From Acetobacteraceae bacterium (GTDB lineage Bacteria; Pseudomonadota; Alphaproteobacteria; Acetobacterales; Acetobacteraceae): DNA of 5,050 bases. The stretch spans positions 1 through 5,050 of the forward strand of contig PKWQ01000352.1 in NCBI GenBank assembly GCA_003133265.1, read 5' to 3'. A model generated the notes under the pieces. That model had not been told where the DNA came from and searched no databases. It saw only the letters and a program-made list of their open reading frames with translations. The position numbers and the translations under genes are program-made. Shown one piece after another: positions 1-5,050 of this stretch. The first letter of the stretch is position 1; each line of letters starts with the position of its first letter.

Positions 1-260
1 ACTCCGCCTTGCTGGCCTGGAACCGACCGCCGTTGACAGTCCTGGCCGACGAGCAATGCGGCTGTGCGGATCTGTTCGCCATATGACATCGCCAGCCGGC
101 GCGGATCGTAGACCAGCATATGCTCGAAGGGATTGGCGATAGTGTCGAGGCTGCTGACCGTGCCGGGGTTCCGCAGACTGTATTCGATCCGCGTCCGTTC
201 GATGTGTGGCGACAGCTTCAATTGCCGGCTCTTACACCGCCGCGTCAGCACAGTGCCGGC
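1..260. other. Unassigned left flank, no recognisable gene
   Basis: I could not identify a gene here. All plus-strand frames are interrupted; one has a TGA at 84-86. A minus-strand frame stays open from about 338 down past the left edge of the window. With a GTG at 251 it would give at least 83 codons, including stretches such as IANPFEHMLVYDPRRLAMSY, but I recognise no family. Its upper part is simply antisense to the transposase remnant. Positions 14-38 closely resemble the transposase tail at 269-294, so at least the left edge is probably mobile-element debris. The segment could be an insertion into an old IS, a second degraded element, or a fragment of a minus-strand gene that continues to the left. 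Confidence 0.4.
14..38 (+). repeat. Imperfect direct repeat, copy 1 (transposase-tail-like)
   Basis: This 25-base stretch matches 269-294 with two substitutions and one substitution plus one-base indel. The shared core CGACCGCCGTTGACA (24-38) is identical over 15 bases. In the matching codon phase it reads LEPTAVD, against LNSTAVD in the second copy, so the two align codon by codon with a transposase C-terminus. The similarity ends shortly after position 38. Confidence 0.6.
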
Positions 261-394
261 ACTCCACGGGCCTTGAATTCGACCGCCGTTGACATCTACT
301 TCGGCCGTGCCAAACCATCCTCCTCGACCGAGAACGCATCAAACGCCAGACCGTCCGCCAGTGCCGCTTGATCCATCAGCAGAAAGCCGCCTAA
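261..394 (+). pseudogene. C-terminal remnant of rve-type (IS3/IS481-like) transposase, frameshifted
   Basis: Only the tail of a DDE/rve-integrase-type transposase is left. One frame reads LNSTAVDIYFGRA (273-311), matching the tail usually seen as 'YHESLxNLTPADVYFGR'. The reading must then shift at about 309-311, most simply through loss of one base, to continue as QTILLDRERIKRQT and on through RLIHQQKAA to a TAA at 392-394. This is the normal basic C-terminus of these enzymes. A second one-base loss probably lies just upstream, between the CAC at 265-267 and the TTG at 273-275. The catalytic DDE core is absent, so no functional product is possible. I assign the broad family from remembered tail motifs; IS3 and IS481 members are hard to separate on so little sequence. 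Confidence 0.8.
269..294 (+). repeat. Imperfect direct repeat, copy 2 (inside transposase remnant)
   Basis: This is the counterpart of 14-38, with the identical 15-base core at 280-294. Here the sequence continues into the conserved transposase tail (DIYFGRA, then the frameshifted QTILLDRER). This copy is therefore the one embedded in recognisable IS sequence. A short ACTCC motif also precedes both copies (1-5 and 261-265), which suggests that the similarity extends a little further left with gaps. Confidence 0.6.
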
Positions 395-468
395 CTTCTA
401 TCACCAGATCGGCCAGAGCCTCCGTTAGACAGCAACGCTCCCTGCCTCAAAGCATTCGACGACGGACA

Positions 469-516
469 TTGTTTTCGTACTGATGAAACCAACTAAAAAA
501 TTCGGAAGGAAATGCA
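469..516 (+). promoter_or_regulatory. Leader of the TRAP operon with ribosome binding site
   Basis: This short AT-richer stretch lies between the presumed IS end and the receptor start. GGAAGGA at 504-510 is a good Shine-Dalgarno six bases from the ATG at 517, and it favours that start over the out-of-frame ATG at 512. A TTGTTT (469-474) followed after 19 bases by TAAAAA (494-499) is the best promoter-like pair I can see, but it is weak. If it is real, the operon is transcribed from sequence at the IS junction. I saw no clear operator palindrome. Confidence 0.45.
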
Positions 517-1536
517 ATGCAAACGGTGACACGCCGAGTCGTCCTGGGAACGGCGGCAGCCCTGCCGCTGAGCGCGCCATTCATCAACCATGCGTTGGCT
601 GCGGAGTTCACGTTCAAGGTGGGCCACGGTTTGGCCCCGGATCACCCGACCAACATCCGCCTCAACGAGGCAGCGGCCAATGTCGCCAAGGGCACCAATG
701 GCCGCATGGAACTGCGGGTGTTCCCGGCTAATCAGCTGGGCGGTGAGACCGACATGCTGAACCAGGTCCGCTCCGGCGCGCTCGAAGTCTTCCTGATTGG
801 TGGGCTGGTGGTTTCCAGCGTGGTGCCGATGGCGGCGCTGGACGGCACCGGCTTCGTCTTCAAGAACTTCAACCAGGTCTGGCCGGCGATGGACGGCGAG
901 CTCGGCGCCTTCATCCGCAACGCGATGATGCAGCAGTCCAACCTTTACTTCCCGCGAACGATCTGGGACCTCGGTTTCCGCCAGATCACCAACAGCGTGC
1001 GTCCGATCAACACCGTGGCCGACCTTGCGGGCATGAAGCTCCGCGTGCCCGGCGCCGCTGCCTATGTCGACCTGTTCAAGGCGCTGGGCGCTTCCCCGGT
1101 CAACATGCAGTTCCCGGAAGTGTACAGTGCGATGCAGACGCATATCGTCGATGGGCAGGAGAACCCGCTGGCGCTGATCGCCACCTCGCGGTTCTACGAG
1201 GTGCAGAAGCACTGCTCGCTGACGAACCATATGTGGAATGGTTTCTGGGTCCTGATCAACGGTCGTGCCTGGCAGCGGCTCCCGTCCAACCTGCAGGAGA
1301 TCGTCGAAAACAACTTCAATGCGGCGGGATTGAAGCAGCGGCAGGACCTCGCGGGACTTGAGGCCAGCTATCACGAGACGATCGCGAAGGGCGGCGTCAC
1401 GTTCAACGACAAGCCGGACACCGACAGCTTCCGCGCCCGCCTGAAGAGCGTGGGCTACTACGCCGACGTGAGGCGCAAACTCGGCGACAAGGCCCTGGCG
1501 TTGCTGGAAGCGGCCAGTGGCACTTCCCTCGGCTGA
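517..1536 (+). CDS. TRAP transporter solute-binding protein (DctP family), Tat-type signal
   Basis: This is the periplasmic receptor of a tripartite ATP-independent transporter. It captures an organic acid and delivers it to the QM permease encoded next. The 339 residues fit the family size. The N-terminus has a twin-arginine-like signal (TRRVVLG, R6-R7), a mild hydrophobic stretch and an ALA-A cleavage site near 28-29. Family hallmarks follow: FPANQLGGETDML (69-81), RSGALE (85-90), WDLGFRQIT (150-158), and GMKLRVPG with R176, the residue position that usually pairs with the substrate carboxylate. Then come the FPEVYSAMQ region (199-207) and VDGQENP (211-217). The start is supported by GGAAGGA six bases upstream. 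The stop overlaps the permease start by 20 bases, indicating coupled translation. The ligand cannot be named; the neighbouring CoA-ester lyase suggests a carboxylic acid handled as a CoA thioester. Confidence 0.95.
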   Translation: MQTVTRRVVLGTAAALPLSAPFINHALAAEFTFKVGHGLAPDHPTNIRLNEAAANVAKGTNGRMELRVFPANQLGGETDMLNQVRSGALEVFLIGGLVVSSVVPMAALDGTGFVFKNFNQVWPAMDGELGAFIRNAMMQQSNLYFPRTIWDLGFRQITNSVRPINTVADLAGMKLRVPGAAAYVDLFKALGASPVNMQFPEVYSAMQTHIVDGQENPLALIATSRFYEVQKHCSLTNHMWNGFWVLINGRAWQRLPSNLQEIVENNFNAAGLKQRQDLAGLEASYHETIAKGGVTFNDKPDTDSFRARLKSVGYYADVRRKLGDKALALLEAASGTSLG

Positions 1537-3400
1537 CGCTCAGCAGGCAGCAGCCCCCCCGATTTCCGGTTTGGGCTGGCCGGGTTGGTCACGGGCGAGC
1601 CGCGCGCTCGCCCGACTGACCGGGTTCACGGCCGCGCTGCTGGTGGTCGTCGAAGTCTTCATGCTGCTGGCCACCATCATCGCCCGCTATATCTTCCACA
1701 GCCCGCTCACCTGGGGAGATGAATTCGCCGGCTCGGTGTTCCTGTGGTTGTCGATGCTCGGCGCGGTCATTGCGCTGGAGCGCGGGGAGCACATGCGCTT
1801 CGGCGCGCTCGTCCAGGGGCTTGGGCCGGAGTGGCGGGCACGGGTGGATACCCTCGGGATGGTCGTGATTGCGGCGTTGCTGCTGCAGCTCATTGGCCCG
1901 GCGTGGGATTACGTCGAGGACGAGTGGTTCACCATCCTCCCCAGCCTCGGGTTCCGATCGAGCTACCGGGTGATCGGAATTGAAGGCGGCCTCGTCCTGA
2001 TGCTGCTGACATTGGCTCTCCAGGCCCTGAAGCGCGGACAGGGGATGATGACCCTCGCCAGCGTCGGCCTGCTGGTGGCGGTGGGCGGCGCCCTGTGGCT
2101 GCTGGCGCCGGCCCTGACGGCGATCGGGAACATCAATCTGCTGGTGTTCTTCGTCGTCATCCTGGGCGGCGTGATCGCGATCGGCGTGCCAATCGGTTTC
2201 GCCTTCGGCATCGCCACCGTTTCCTACCTCTCGCTGACGACGACGGTTCCGCTGAGCGTGGTGCTGAACCGGCTCGACCAGGCGATGTCGCAGTCGATCC
2301 TGCTCGCGGTGCCGATGTTCGTCTTCCTGGGCCTGCTCATCGAGATCACCGGCCTGGCGCGCTCGATGGTGGCGATCCTCGTGCTCCTGCTGGGCCGCGT
2401 CCGCGGCGGGCTTCAATACGTCCTGCTCGGGGCAATGCTGCTGGTATCGGGCATCTCCGGCTCGAAGGCAGCGGATATGGCCGCGATCGCGCCGGCGTTG
2501 TTTCCTGAAATGCGCCGCCGTGGGGTGGATCAGGGTGACCTCGTGGCGCTGCTGTCGTCCTCGGCGGCGATGGCGGATACGATTCCGCCCAGCCTGGTGC
2601 TGATCACCTTCGGAGCGGTCGCCGGCATTTCCATCGGCGCTCTGTTCACCGCGGGGGTGATACCGGCCCTGGTCCTGGCCGTGGCACTCGCGGTGGTCAC
2701 GTTCTTCCGCACCAGGAACAAGCCCGAGCCGCCCATGGCCCGGCTCAGCAGGCACGACGTGCTGATGACCGTGCTGTATTCGATCCCGGCGCTGGCGCTG
2801 CCGTTCATCATCCGCTGGGCGGTGGTCGAGGGTGTGGCGACCGCCACGGAAGTATCCACACTCGGCGTCGCCTATGCGTTCGTGACCGGGGTGATCATCT
2901 ACCGGCCGATCGACTGGACCCGCGTGTATCCCGCACTGATCGAGACGGCTTCATTGTCGGGCGCGATCCTGTACATCGTCGGCTCGGCCAATGCCATGGC
3001 CTGGGCGCTGACGCAGTCGGGCTTCTCAGCCCAACTGGTGGCGATGATGGCGCAGGTTCCCGGCGGCTCGTTGGGTTTCCTAATGGCGACCGCGATCGTG
3101 TTCATCGTGCTTGGGCAGGTCCTGGAGGGCATTCCAGCGATCCTGTTGTTCGCACCGTTGCTGTTGCCGGTCGCGCGTGCCTTCCACGTCCCCGACGTGC
3201 ACTACGCGATCGTTGTCGTCATCGCCATGAGCATCGGCCTGTTCGCCCCGCCATTTGGCATTGGCTTCTACACGGCCTGCGGCATCGGCCGCGTGCCGGC
3301 GGAGGCCGCGATGGGCCATATGTGGCGTTACCTGGGGGCATTGACCGTGGGACTCGCGCTCGTCGTCGCGATACCCTGGTTCACAACCTGCCTGCTCTAA
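1517..3400 (+). CDS. TRAP transporter fused permease, DctQM type
   Basis: This inner-membrane protein fuses the small (DctQ) and large (DctM) TRAP subunits and drives substrate uptake by an ion gradient. Of 627 residues, about 1-175 form the DctQ part: a first helix near 34-58, then RYIFHSPLTWGDEF (57-70) matching the conserved DctQ loop with W66 and E69, and further helices near 110-132 and 153-171. A linking helix (about 180-202) leads into DctM from about 205. DctM signatures are LLAVPMFVFLGLLIE (262-276), GSKAADMAAIAP (315-326), DTIPPSLVLITFGAVAG (354-370), ATATEVSTLGVAYA (441-454) and GLFAPPFGIGFYTACGI (574-590). The length fits known fused QM proteins such as the sialic-acid SiaQM type. 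The start is a GTG inside the receptor gene, with GGAAG at 1506-1510 six bases upstream. The next in-frame Met (residue 49) would remove most of the first helix, which argues for the GTG. Confidence 0.94.
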   Translation: MALPSADAQQAAAPPISGLGWPGWSRASRALARLTGFTAALLVVVEVFMLLATIIARYIFHSPLTWGDEFAGSVFLWLSMLGAVIALERGEHMRFGALVQGLGPEWRARVDTLGMVVIAALLLQLIGPAWDYVEDEWFTILPSLGFRSSYRVIGIEGGLVLMLLTLALQALKRGQGMMTLASVGLLVAVGGALWLLAPALTAIGNINLLVFFVVILGGVIAIGVPIGFAFGIATVSYLSLTTTVPLSVVLNRLDQAMSQSILLAVPMFVFLGLLIEITGLARSMVAILVLLLGRVRGGLQYVLLGAMLLVSGISGSKAADMAAIAPALFPEMRRRGVDQGDLVALLSSSAAMADTIPPSLVLITFGAVAGISIGALFTAGVIPALVLAVALAVVTFFRTRNKPEPPMARLSRHDVLMTVLYSIPALALPFIIRWAVVEGVATATEVSTLGVAYAFVTGVIIYRPIDWTRVYPALIETASLSGAILYIVGSANAMAWALTQSGFSAQLVAMMAQVPGGSLGFLMATAIVFIVLGQVLEGIPAILLFAPLLLPVARAFHVPDVHYAIVVVIAMSIGLFAPPFGIGFYTACGIGRVPAEAAMGHMWRYLGALTVGLALVVAIPWFTTCLL

Positions 3401-3414
3401 CATCGAGATGAGAA

Positions 3415-3540
3415 ATGAGCCTGACGAAGAAGCCATCCGATCCAACCGCCACCGGGCCGCTTTCGGGCATCCGGGTGCTCGACTTCTCGTGGCCGATGGC
3501 TGGCCGCATTGCCGCGTTGCGGGCGGCACGAACCATCTAA
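3415..3540 (+). pseudogene. Collapsed family III (CaiB/BaiF) CoA-transferase, 41 codons
   Basis: The reading frame starts at an ATG 14 bases after the permease stop, behind a GAGATGAGA-like site. It gives 41 residues. Residues 15-30 (PLSGIRVLDFSWPMAG) are the classic N-terminus of CaiB/BaiF CoA-transferases, which transfer CoA between carboxylic acids and are normally about 400 residues long. The remaining RIAALRAARTI followed by TAA looks like the usual C-terminal end of the same family (often ...IAALRxAGxI). The simplest reading is an in-frame internal deletion that removed some 350 codons, including the conserved catalytic Asp around residue 170, which joined head to tail. It cannot be an active transferase. 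Its place between transporter and lyase implies that the intact operon encoded substrate activation here. The C-terminal assignment is less certain than the N-terminal one. Confidence 0.75.
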
Positions 3541-3558
3541 CGATAGGACAGCGAACCG

Positions 3559-4470
3559 ATGAAGCTTCATGAGGAAGAGGATCTGCCCCTGTGGCGGTCC
3601 AAGATCATATTTCCCGTCAACGTGGAGAAATATGTCGCGAAGGCGCACACAAGGGGTGCCGACGCCATCGTTCTCGACCTTGAGGACAGCATCGCCCCGG
3701 CGGACAAGGCATCCGCCCGCACCATGGTGCCCGACGCGGCGCGCCAATGTGCCGTCGGCGGGGCCGACGTTCTGGTGCGGATCAACCGCCCCCTGGAACT
3801 CGCCGTGCGCGACATCGAGGCGGCTGTCTCCGAGAGCGTCGCGGGCCTGGTGCTACCCAAGGTTGACAGCGACAGCCATGTCCGCCTGCTTTCCGAACTG
3901 CTGGACGTCGTCGAGGCTCAGAAGGGGCTGCCGAAGGGCCACACCAAATTTGCCGTCCTCATCGAGACGGCGGCGGTATTCTGGCGCATGCGCGAGATTG
4001 CCGGTGCGGACAAGCGGGTGGTGGCGATTTCGGTCGGCGTGGAGGACATCACGCTGGAGACCCACTCTCGGCCGGACCCGGAAGTGCTGATGTACCCGAG
4101 TCAGCAGATCGTGTTCGCTGCCTGCGCCGCTGGCATCCTGGCGCTTGGCGTGGTTGGATCGATTGCGAATTACCAGGACGAGGAAGGCTACCGGAAGGCG
4201 ATCCGGTTCTCGCGTCGGATGGGCTTCGAAGGCGGCTCCTGCATCCATCCGGCCATCGTGCCGCTACTGAATGAAGGGTTCGGGTACACAGAGCAGGAGA
4301 TCGGCGAGGCGGAGCGGATCGTGACCGGGTTCGAGAAGGCGAAGGCGGAAGGGCGCGGCTCGGCCACCATCGACGGCAAGATGATCGACATCCCGATCGT
4401 CGCCCGCGCCGAGCGGGTGCTGCGGATTGCCAAGCGCATCAAGGCCCGCGACGCCGCCGCCCGCGGGTAG
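3559..4470 (+). CDS. HpcH/HpaI aldolase / citrate-lyase beta-like (CitE-type) CoA-ester lyase
   Basis: This predicted cytoplasmic, metal-dependent (beta/alpha)8 lyase belongs to the family that cleaves or forms malyl-CoA, citramalyl-CoA, beta-methylmalyl-CoA or related thioesters. The 303 residues match free-standing CitE-like proteins. Visible motifs in order are SKIIFPVN (14-21), DAIVLDLEDSIAPADK (35-50), LVRIN with R74 (the expected substrate-binding Arg), LVLPKVDS (97-104), VLIETAAVF with E136, and SVGVEDITLE with D163 (the expected Mg2+ pair), then YPSQQIVFAACAAG (179-192) and GGSCIHPAIVPLLNEGF (225-241). The key residues are all present, so it looks functional. AGGA (3545-3548) lies 10 bases before the ATG, a rather weak site. 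It follows the collapsed CoA-transferase by 18 bases and is very likely cotranscribed with the TRAP genes. The exact substrate is not readable; a TRAP/CoA-transferase/lyase set would fit catabolism of an itaconate-, citramalate- or malate-like acid. Confidence 0.92.
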   Translation: MKLHEEEDLPLWRSKIIFPVNVEKYVAKAHTRGADAIVLDLEDSIAPADKASARTMVPDAARQCAVGGADVLVRINRPLELAVRDIEAAVSESVAGLVLPKVDSDSHVRLLSELLDVVEAQKGLPKGHTKFAVLIETAAVFWRMREIAGADKRVVAISVGVEDITLETHSRPDPEVLMYPSQQIVFAACAAGILALGVVGSIANYQDEEGYRKAIRFSRRMGFEGGSCIHPAIVPLLNEGFGYTEQEIGEAERIVTGFEKAKAEGRGSATIDGKMIDIPIVARAERVLRIAKRIKARDAAARG

Positions 4471-4502
4471 GGGCCGGACATCAGGGAACAAGAACGCAAG
4501 AA

Positions 4503-4510
4503 AAGGAGAT
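4503..4510 (+). promoter_or_regulatory. Strong ribosome binding site of the second receptor gene
   Basis: AAGGAGAT ends five bases before the ATG at 4516 and is the best Shine-Dalgarno in the window. It fixes the start of the second receptor. The 45-base gap after the lyase (4471-4515) shows no hairpin plus T-run, so readthrough from the upstream operon is likely. Confidence 0.8.
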
Positions 4511-4515
4511 CGTCC

Positions 4516-5050
4516 ATGACTTCGAAACTGACACGCAAGCATTTCCTGAGGGGGGCTGCGGCCACGACCGCCTTTGCGGTCCGTCGAGCATCGGCCGCGA
4601 CGACTTACAACATGCGCCTGGGGATCGATCTCGCCCACGACCATCCCATCGTGGTTGGATTGCTGGCGGCGGCGAACAAGATCAAGGACGCCACCAAGGG
4701 CGAGGTGAACATCCAGATCTTCCCAGACAATCAGCTTGGCGACGACACCCACATGCTGGCCAATCTGCGCTCCGGCGCGATGCAGATGATGGGGATCGGC
4801 GACAACATCCTGGCGACCCTGGTGCCTAATGCCGCCATCGACAATGTCGGCTTCGCCTTCAAGTCCGCGGAGACGGCCTGGGCCGCGCTGGACGGCGCGG
4901 TCGGCGATATCGTCCGTGCCGACATCCTCAAGAGCGGGCTTGTCCCCATGCATCAGATCTGGGACCAGGGCTTCCGCGAAATCACGTCCAGCACCAAGCC
5001 GATCAACTCGCCCGACGATCTGCACGGCTTCAAGATGCGGGTACCGCCCA
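4516..5050 (+). CDS. Second TRAP solute-binding protein (DctP family), 3' end outside window
   Basis: This frame runs open to the right edge, giving the first 178 residues of a receptor normally about 330 long. The N-terminus TRKHFLRGAAA (6-16) resembles a Tat signal (S/T-R-R-x-F-L-K) but has Lys in place of the second Arg. An ASA-A cleavage site follows near 27-28. Mature-domain motifs are HDHP (41-44), FPDNQLGDDTHML (69-81), RSGAMQ (85-90), VGFAFK (111-116), WDQGFREIT (149-157) and GFKMRVPP with the conserved ligand Arg at R175. It aligns with the first receptor almost without gaps (identical numbering to about residue 130, then offset by one), so the two are clear paralogues. It could be an alternative receptor for the upstream permease or the first gene of a second TRAP set lying to the right. 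Confidence 0.92.
   Translation, partial: MTSKLTRKHFLRGAAATTAFAVRRASAATTYNMRLGIDLAHDHPIVVGLLAAANKIKDATKGEVNIQIFPDNQLGDDTHMLANLRSGAMQMMGIGDNILATLVPNAAIDNVGFAFKSAETAWAALDGAVGDIVRADILKSGLVPMHQIWDQGFREITSSTKPINSPDDLHGFKMRVPP

Larger units (their letters stand above)
261..468 (+). mobile_element. Insertion-sequence remnant, right end
   Basis: The transposase tail is followed by about 75 non-coding bases ending in GACGACGGACA (458-468). Its reverse complement begins TGTCCGTCGTC, and a terminal TGT is typical of IS481-type inverted repeats and compatible with IS3-type ends. This makes about 468 a plausible outer boundary of the element, leaving 48 bases between it and the receptor gene start at 517. 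The left end of the element is not recognisable, so neither the inverted-repeat partner nor a target duplication can be checked here. Both the family and the exact boundary are inferred. Confidence 0.5.

Noticed and set aside
120..371. 83-codon plus-strand frame as an intact small gene
   Set aside because: Its last third is transposase tail up to the frameshift at about 310, after which it is out of frame. The first two thirds show no family and no good ribosome binding site.
493..1374. Long minus-strand open frame (about 293 codons) antisense to the first receptor
   Set aside because: It lies wholly antisense to an unmistakable DctP gene, is rich in Arg/His/Gln/Asp, and has no recognisable domain. 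This is a typical GC-rich shadow.
1589..2755. 388-codon minus-strand frame antisense to the permease
   Set aside because: The composition is dominated by His, Gln, Arg, Asp and Glu, as expected when hydrophobic-codon-rich membrane protein DNA is read backwards. The sense strand encodes a well-supported DctQM.
3408..3570. Alternative small frame from the ATG at 3408 running into the lyase start
   Set aside because: The frame starting at 3415 carries the clear CoA-transferase N-terminal motif, whereas this one encodes nothing recognisable.
3569..4090. 173-codon plus-strand frame inside the lyase gene
   Set aside because: It is a +1-type shadow made of Arg, Ser, Pro and Trp. All conserved lyase motifs are in the other frame.
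4471..4515. Possible terminator between the lyase and the second receptor
   Set aside because: I see no stable inverted repeat followed by a T-run in these 45 bases; it is mainly a leader with a strong ribosome binding site.
4264..5025. Minus-strand frame spanning the lyase end and the second receptor
   Set aside because: It runs antisense across two well-supported genes and their intergenic ribosome binding site, with no domain similarity.

Overview
The window is GC-rich, compact and carries genes of a type common in Alphaproteobacteria: TRAP transporters with Tat-like receptor signal peptides, a fused DctQM permease and CoA-ester metabolism. An alphaproteobacterium is the best guess, perhaps from the Rhodospirillales/Acetobacteraceae. 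This rests on gene content and composition, not on a marker gene.

Left flank (1-516). No intact gene is visible. The decayed 3' end of an rve-type (IS3/IS481-like) transposase is recognisable at about 261-394, split by at least one frameshift, and a plausible IS end lies at about 458-468. A near-identical copy of part of the transposase tail (14-38) sits 255 bases upstream of its counterpart (269-294), so the remnant has been duplicated, or two remnants are stacked. The sequence in between (39-260) is unassigned.

Main operon (517-4470, + strand). A Tat-type TRAP solute receptor (DctP family, 517-1536) overlaps by 20 bases a GTG-started fused TRAP permease (DctQM, 1517-3400). A 41-codon relic of a family III (CaiB/BaiF) CoA-transferase follows (3415-3540). 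It appears to be the first ~30 codons joined in frame to the last ~11, so nearly the whole enzyme, including the catalytic Asp region, is gone. Next is an intact HpcH/HpaI-aldolase / CitE-like CoA-ester lyase (3559-4470). The original pathway can be inferred as: import of an organic acid by the TRAP system, activation by the CoA-transferase, and cleavage of a malyl- or citramalyl-type CoA thioester by the lyase. The substrate cannot be read from the sequence.

Right edge (4516-5050+). A second TRAP receptor, paralogous to the first and with near-identical residue spacing, starts 45 bases after the lyase behind a strong ribosome binding site and runs off the window. It is either a second receptor for the same permease or the first gene of another TRAP set.

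I found no RNA gene, CRISPR array or convincing terminator. The most notable observations are the in-frame collapsed CoA-transferase, the paired paralogous receptors, and the IS debris directly upstream of the operon. I saw no evidence of a wholly new biological system.
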